Source of the DNA: JAJPHT01 sp035687045 | GTDB taxonomy: Archaea > Thermoplasmatota > SW-10-69-26 > JACQPN01 > JAJPHT01 | Length of the DNA: 34,532 nucleotides | Reading direction: 5' to 3' | NCBI GenBank assembly: GCA_035687045.1 | Contig: DASRYU010000040.1 | Span: forward strand, 1-34,532 | Shown here: positions 31,317 to 34,532 of the stretch, piece after piece | How the letters are laid out: every line of letters starts with the position of its first letter | Position numbering within the stretch: position 1 is the first letter of the stretch | Program-made: the position numbers and the translations under genes | Notes under the pieces: model-generated | The model's database searches: none | The model's input: the letters and a program-made list of their open reading frames with translations, nothing else | Told to the model about the DNA's origin: nothing

Positions 31317-32140
31317 GCGCGCACCTCCATGGGCGCGAGCGGCGGCACGCGCGCGATCTCGCCCAGCGCCGCGGCCTCCTCGTAGTAGCGCCGCAGCCCC
31401 GCGAGCTTGGGCGCGTCGAGGTCGTAGTTGAGGTCGCGGAAGTAGCGCTCCATGTAGGCGCGCGAGAGGTACACCTTCTTGCGCGCGTGCTCGACGATGG
31501 CGGCGCGGTTCGCGCGCCCCCAGGCCTTGCCCGCGAGAAGCGCGTCGTGCACCGCGCGCAGCTGCGCGGGCGGAACGTCGCGGCGCGCGGCCCAGACGGC
31601 GAACACCATCGGGTTCCCGGTCCAGCGCGTCCATTCGTCGCCGAGGTCGAGCCGCCCGAGGTTCGGGTACGCGAGGCTCGCCTTCATCGCGCTGTCGCCG
31701 ATGAGGAGCAGGCCGTCGTACTTCGCGCCGAGCTCCTCGGGGTCGGCGTCGCCCACGATGAGCGTCGCGTCGATGCCGAAGCGCTTGCGCAGGAGGACCT
31801 TGAGGAGCACGTGGCTCGTCGCGCTCTCGGCCGACATGCAGATGGTGCCGCCGCGCAGCGACTCGAGGCCGTTGCGGAAGACGAGGTTCACGCTGTGGAC
31901 GAAGCCGGCGCTGTTGATGCTGAGGTCGGGGAGCAGCACGAGCTTGTCCGCGTGGCGCGCGTACTCGATGCTGCTGATGGCGCTCACGTCCACCTCGCCG
32001 GCGAGAAGCTTGCGGTTGAGCTCGGCGGGGACGGACCTCACGAGCTCGACGTCGCCGGGGAGCGGGACGGCGCCCGTCTCGAGGCCGTAGTAGACGGGGA
32101 GCGAGTTGAGGAAGTCGATGTAGCCGACCTGGACGCTCAT
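31313..32140 (-). CDS. mqnA: Chorismate dehydratase
   Basis: A 275-residue member of the MqnA family, starting VGYIDFLNSLPVYYGLETG. It dehydrates chorismate to 3-[(1-carboxyvinyl)oxy]benzoate, the substrate of MqnE. SAESATSHVLLKVLLRKRFG, LLIGDSAMKA and FAVWAARRDVP are typical of the family. No signal peptide. It overlaps mqnE (ATGA) and mqnC (GTGA) by four bases each, a tight operon in the order E-A-C. Confidence 0.94.
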   Translation of the reverse strand: MSVQVGYIDFLNSLPVYYGLETGAVPLPGDVELVRSVPAELNRKLLAGEVDVSAISSIEYARHADKLVLLPDLSINSAGFVHSVNLVFRNGLESLRGGTICMSAESATSHVLLKVLLRKRFGIDATLIVGDADPEELGAKYDGLLLIGDSAMKASLAYPNLGRLDLGDEWTRWTGNPMVFAVWAARRDVPPAQLRAVHDALLAGKAWGRANRAAIVEHARKKVYLSRAYMERYFRDLNYDLDAPKLAGLRRYYEEAAALGEIARVPPLAPMEVRA

Positions 32141-33267
32141 GCGGCCACCTTGACCTCTTGCACGAGCTGCTGCGGGATGGGGTCGTACGAGCCGAAGGTG
32201 TAGACGGGGTCGAACCTGGCTTCGCGGATGAGGCGAGGCAGGTCGTCCTTCTTGACGAAGGCCCACGTCTTCCCGCCGGCGGCCTGAAGGATGCGCTCCT
32301 CGAAGGCGCTCCCGCCGATGTCGTCGACGCCGTACGAGAGCGCGACCTGCGCGAGCGGCTTGCCCACGGTCACCCACGGGACCTTGATGTGGTCCACGTT
32401 GTCGAAGTAGAGGCGCGCGATGCTGAGGAAGCGCAGCGTGTCGAACGCGCTGGGGCCCGTGGCGCCGGTCCGCGCGTGGAGCTCCGTGTTCTCCGGGTTC
32501 CACGCGAGCGCGACGAACGCGTTGAAGATGGCCGGCCGCGCCTCCGCCAGGGAGCGGTCCTGCAGCTCGCGGATGCGGCGCAGGTGGTCGATGCGCTCCT
32601 CGTGCGTCTCGACGTGCCCGTAGAGGATAGAGACGTTCGTCGGGATGCCCATCTTGTGCGCCTCCTCGTGCACCGCGAGGAAGCGATCGCCCGCGATCTT
32701 CGTCGCCATCATGCGCTTGCGCGCCTCGGGGTGGAACACCTCGGCGCCGCCGCCGGGGATGCTGTCGAGGCCGGCCGCGCGCAGGCGGCGCAGCGTCTCG
32801 TGGAGCGTGAGCTTCTCCCTCTTCGCGAGGTAGTCGACCTCGACGCCCGTCATGCCCTGGATGTGCGTGCCGGGGGCGACGCGCTTGAGCATGCGGAACA
32901 TCTGCTCGAAGTACGCGAGGTCGCACTCGGGCGTGAGGCCACCGACGACGTGCCACTCGTTGACGCCGGCGCGATAGGCCGCCTTCGCCTTCTCCTCGAT
33001 CTCGGGGATGGACATCAGGTACGCGTTCTCGCTGCCGCTCTTCGCGAAGAAGGCGCAGAACCCGCAGTCGGCGGCGCAGATGTTCGTGTGGTTGACGTTG
33101 AGGTCCTGCCGCGTGTAGACCTTGTTCGCGTGGCGCGCGATGCGCACGCGGTGGGCGAGCTTGCCCAGGCGCGCGGTGCTGCGGACGCTGAAGAGGGCGA
33201 GCGCTTCCTCGTCGGAGATGCGCGCCCCTCTCGCGAGCTTGTCTTCCACCCGCTGGAGGAGGTCCAT
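32137..33267 (-). CDS. mqnE: Aminofutalosine synthase
   Basis: A 376-residue radical SAM enzyme with C64-X3-C68-X2-C71 (CAADCGFCAF). HVVGGLTPECDLAYFEQMFR and SIPGGGAEVFHPEARKRM are characteristic of MqnE, which joins S-adenosylmethionine-derived adenosine to the MqnA product to make aminofutalosine. It is the first gene of the mqnEAC operon. ATG 33267 is about 30 bp from the TATA-like CTTAAAAA (33294-33301, minus strand). A GGAGGG-CC-CCCTCC inverted repeat (33280-33293) lies between them and could be an operator. Confidence 0.94.
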   Translation of the reverse strand: MDLLQRVEDKLARGARISDEEALALFSVRSTARLGKLAHRVRIARHANKVYTRQDLNVNHTNICAADCGFCAFFAKSGSENAYLMSIPEIEEKAKAAYRAGVNEWHVVGGLTPECDLAYFEQMFRMLKRVAPGTHIQGMTGVEVDYLAKREKLTLHETLRRLRAAGLDSIPGGGAEVFHPEARKRMMATKIAGDRFLAVHEEAHKMGIPTNVSILYGHVETHEERIDHLRRIRELQDRSLAEARPAIFNAFVALAWNPENTELHARTGATGPSAFDTLRFLSIARLYFDNVDHIKVPWVTVGKPLAQVALSYGVDDIGGSAFEERILQAAGGKTWAFVKKDDLPRLIREARFDPVYTFGSYDPIPQQLVQEVKVAA

Positions 33268-33279
33268 CGTCAAGCCGGG

Positions 33280-33301
33280 GGAGGGCCCCCTCCTTTTTAA
33301 G
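33280..33301 (-). promoter_or_regulatory. mqnEAC promoter with adjacent inverted repeat
   Basis: CTTAAAAA (minus strand, 33301-33294) is the clearest TATA-like box in the window. Next to it, GGAGGG-CC-CCCTCC (33280-33293) overlaps the region where transcription should begin. Confidence 0.6.
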
Positions 33302-33340
33302 CGTTCCACACCGGCGCCAACCCGCGCGCGGGGTGAGGCG

Positions 33341-33484
33341 CTATGCCAGCACGCGCGTGTCGAGCCACCACAGGAGAAGGATGACGCCGCAGAGGAGCGC
33401 GAGCAGGAGGAGGAGCCCGCGCTTCGCCTGGTCCCATCCCGGGCCAAGCTGCTGCATCATCTCCGGCGGTCCGAACGGCCCCAC
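33341..33484 (-). CDS. Small single-span membrane protein
   Basis: A 47-codon gene. From GTG 33484 the product begins VGPFGPPEMMQQLGPGWDQAKRG, followed by a strong hydrophobic segment (LLLLLALLCGVILLLWW, about residues 24-40) and LDTRVLA. A shorter start at ATG 33460 (MMQQ) would give 39 residues. Positive residues before the span suggest an N-in orientation. It lies between mqnE and the phosphorylase gene, all on the minus strand. I do not recognise it. The clean hydrophobic profile and normal flanks make it more likely real than chance. Confidence 0.6.
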   Translation of the reverse strand: MGPFGPPEMMQQLGPGWDQAKRGLLLLLALLCGVILLLWWLDTRVLA

Positions 33485-33522
33485 GTGCCCCCGTGCGTCG
33501 GCGCCCCGCCATCACTGTTTCG

Positions 33523-33534
33523 CGGAAGCTTCCG
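33523..33534. repeat. 12-bp perfect palindrome CGGAAGCTTCCG
   Basis: It ends directly at the phosphorylase stop codon (33535) and lies about 39 bp upstream of the small membrane-protein gene. It could be a short terminator stem or an operator for that gene. Confidence 0.5.
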
Positions 33535-34371
33535 TCAATGGGCGTGCGCCGCGGCGGCGGGCCCTTCGCGCAGGGGCCCGACCACGACCGGCAGCGCCGC
33601 GCGCGCCATCGCCGCCACCTTCCCGTCGAGCGACCCCGTCGGCGCGGGTGTCCACGACCACTCGATCCCGTCCGCGGAAGGCGCGTCGAGCGGCGCGATG
33701 CGGCAGAGGGAGTCGCTGAGCACGACGGCCGCTCCCGCGCGGAAGCCGCGGCGACGCGCGACGGCGTAGAGGGCCGCCGTCTCCATCTCGACGCAGTGCG
33801 CGCGGCGCGCGCGGTACCTCTTCGCCTTCGCCACCGTCTCGCGGTACGGCGTGTCGGTCGTCCAGGTGGTGCCGCACTGGAACGCGAGGCCCGGCTCCTG
33901 CCCCAACGAAAGCTCGAGCGCCTCCTTGACGACGGGCGCCGCCTCGACCTCGTCCGCGTCCTCGAGGTAGCTTCGCGAGGTGCCGTCCTCGCCCAGCGCG
34001 CGCTCCACGACGATGATATCACCAGACTGGAGCAGCGGGTGCACGATGCCGGCGAACCCGATCCCGACGAACGTGTCGACGCCGCATGCGCCGAGCTTGT
34101 CGGCCACGAGCGCGGTGGCGGGCGCGCCGACCCCCGGGTTGACGAGCACGAACGACTCGCCGCCCCACGTCCCGCGGTAGAGCTTCGCGACGCCGGCCTT
34201 CAGGTCGACCGGCTTCGCGTGGCTCAGGATGCGCACGGCCTCGAAGAGCGGCTCGCCCCACGTGAAGAGCGCGCGCGTGGGCACCGTGCCCGGCGCGACC
34301 TGCGCCCCACCGTGCTCGGCGCGGCGGCGCAGCCCCATGAGCGGCGTCAGGATTTCGCGCTCGTCGTCCAT
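33535..34371 (-). CDS. Nucleoside phosphorylase family protein, candidate for the MqnB step
   Basis: A 278-residue PNP/UDP phosphorylase-family protein. VGIGFAGIVHPLLQSGDIIVVERALGEDGTSRSYL (about 102-136) is the phosphate/ribose-binding region, and CVEMETAALYAVARR (193-207) with the ligand Glu/Met, plus LSDSL (D220), is the classic nucleoside-binding block. The family cleaves uridine, purine nucleosides or related N-glycosides. The futalosine pathway needs a hydrolase of this same superfamily (MqnB, or an MTAN-like enzyme) between MqnE and MqnC, and none other is seen here; the position upstream of mqnEAC makes this the best candidate. A housekeeping uridine phosphorylase is the alternative. 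It is divergent from nadE and shares a TATA-like box. Confidence 0.85.
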   Translation of the reverse strand: MDDEREILTPLMGLRRRAEHGGAQVAPGTVPTRALFTWGEPLFEAVRILSHAKPVDLKAGVAKLYRGTWGGESFVLVNPGVGAPATALVADKLGACGVDTFVGIGFAGIVHPLLQSGDIIVVERALGEDGTSRSYLEDADEVEAAPVVKEALELSLGQEPGLAFQCGTTWTTDTPYRETVAKAKRYRARRAHCVEMETAALYAVARRRGFRAGAAVVLSDSLCRIAPLDAPSADGIEWSWTPAPTGSLDGKVAAMARAALPVVVGPLREGPAAAAHAH

Positions 34372-34396
34372 CTGCTCGCCTCACAGTGGGCGATGC

Positions 34397-34404
34397 GATT
34401 TAAG
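34397..34404. promoter_or_regulatory. Shared TATA-like element between phosphorylase and nadE
   Basis: GATTTAAG (GGCTTAAATC on the minus strand) is about 30 bp from ATG 34371 and about 28 bp from ATG 34429, so both genes may be leaderless from one symmetric box. Confidence 0.55.
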
Positions 34405-34428
34405 CCATTGGGCGTTTCGCCGCCGCAC

Positions 34429-34532
34429 ATGCCGGTCGACGTGGCCGCCGTGCGGCGCCAGCTCGTCGGGTTCCTCCGCTCCTACCGGGAGGACGCGAAG
34501 GCGGAAGGGTACGTGCTCGGCGTCTCGGGGGG
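34429..34532 (+). CDS. nadE: NAD+ synthetase, N-terminal fragment
   Basis: The first 34 residues are visible before the window ends: an amphipathic helix (LVGFLRSYREDAKAEG) then VLGVSGG, the start of the SGGxDS pyrophosphate loop of N-type ATP pyrophosphatases. The helix-then-loop spacing from the N-terminus fits NadE, which amidates or ammonia-activates nicotinic acid adenine dinucleotide. Other members of the superfamily cannot be excluded from so short a piece. Confidence 0.75.
   Translation, partial: MPVDVAAVRRQLVGFLRSYREDAKAEGYVLGVSG

Overview
This very GC-rich window most likely comes from an archaeon, probably a high-GC lineage of Thermoplasmatota; that assignment is inference from gene content, with no rRNA to confirm it. 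Supporting signs are TATA-like boxes 20-31 bp ahead of start codons that have little or no leader (for example 16258, 17638, 27770, 33294, 34397), a TrmB-type regulator, an archaeal-length RlmE, a PolB2-like DNA polymerase, and lipoproteins and secreted proteins typical of these archaea. I see no rRNA, tRNA, IS element, CRISPR array or prophage. Coding density is high: no gene-free stretch exceeds 300 bp, the longest being 298 bp ahead of polB.

Layout. 1-1300: end-truncated gpsA and plsC (bacterial-type glycerol-3-phosphate and phosphatidate synthesis) divergent from a DUF2203 gene. 1423-9722: a secreted beta-helix protein, lipoate ligase/octanoyltransferase, two lipoproteins of unknown function, lipoyl synthase and a BNR-repeat lipoprotein. 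9754-17179: threonine aldolase, a striking Cys-rich tandem-repeat secreted protein, a secreted subtilisin, a DUF11 surface protein and a TrmB-type regulator. 17205-22156: a small secreted protein divergent from rlmE-mqnD-small ORF, then a PolB2-like polymerase with altered catalytic motifs. 22160-28247: a predicted metal regulon: nikR divergent from znuA-znuC-znuB, followed by a His/Glu-rich secreted protein and two further exported proteins behind a second copy of the operator. 28251-34532: a secreted trypsin-like protease, the UbiA prenyltransferase of the futalosine pathway (mqnP), the overlapping mqnE-mqnA-mqnC operon, a 47-residue single-span membrane protein, a nucleoside phosphorylase that is a candidate for the missing mqnB step, and the first codons of nadE.

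How the genes work together. Menaquinone synthesis is the clearest pathway: MqnE, MqnA, MqnC, MqnD and MqnP are all here in three transcription units, with a candidate for MqnB. Lipoylation is covered by LplA/LipM and LipA. Metal homeostasis is represented by NikR, an ABC importer and probable extracytoplasmic partners, tied together by the operator half-site GTTATGA/TCATAAC. About twelve of some thirty genes encode exported proteins, including two proteases, so this is a cell that invests heavily in its surface and surroundings.

The most notable candidates for new biology are the NikR-operator regulon with its His/Glu-rich exported protein, the twelve-repeat two-cysteine SGTG protein, the polymerase with altered exonuclease and motif C residues behind a palindrome that overlaps its probable TATA box, and the gpsA-plsC pair in an apparently archaeal genome.
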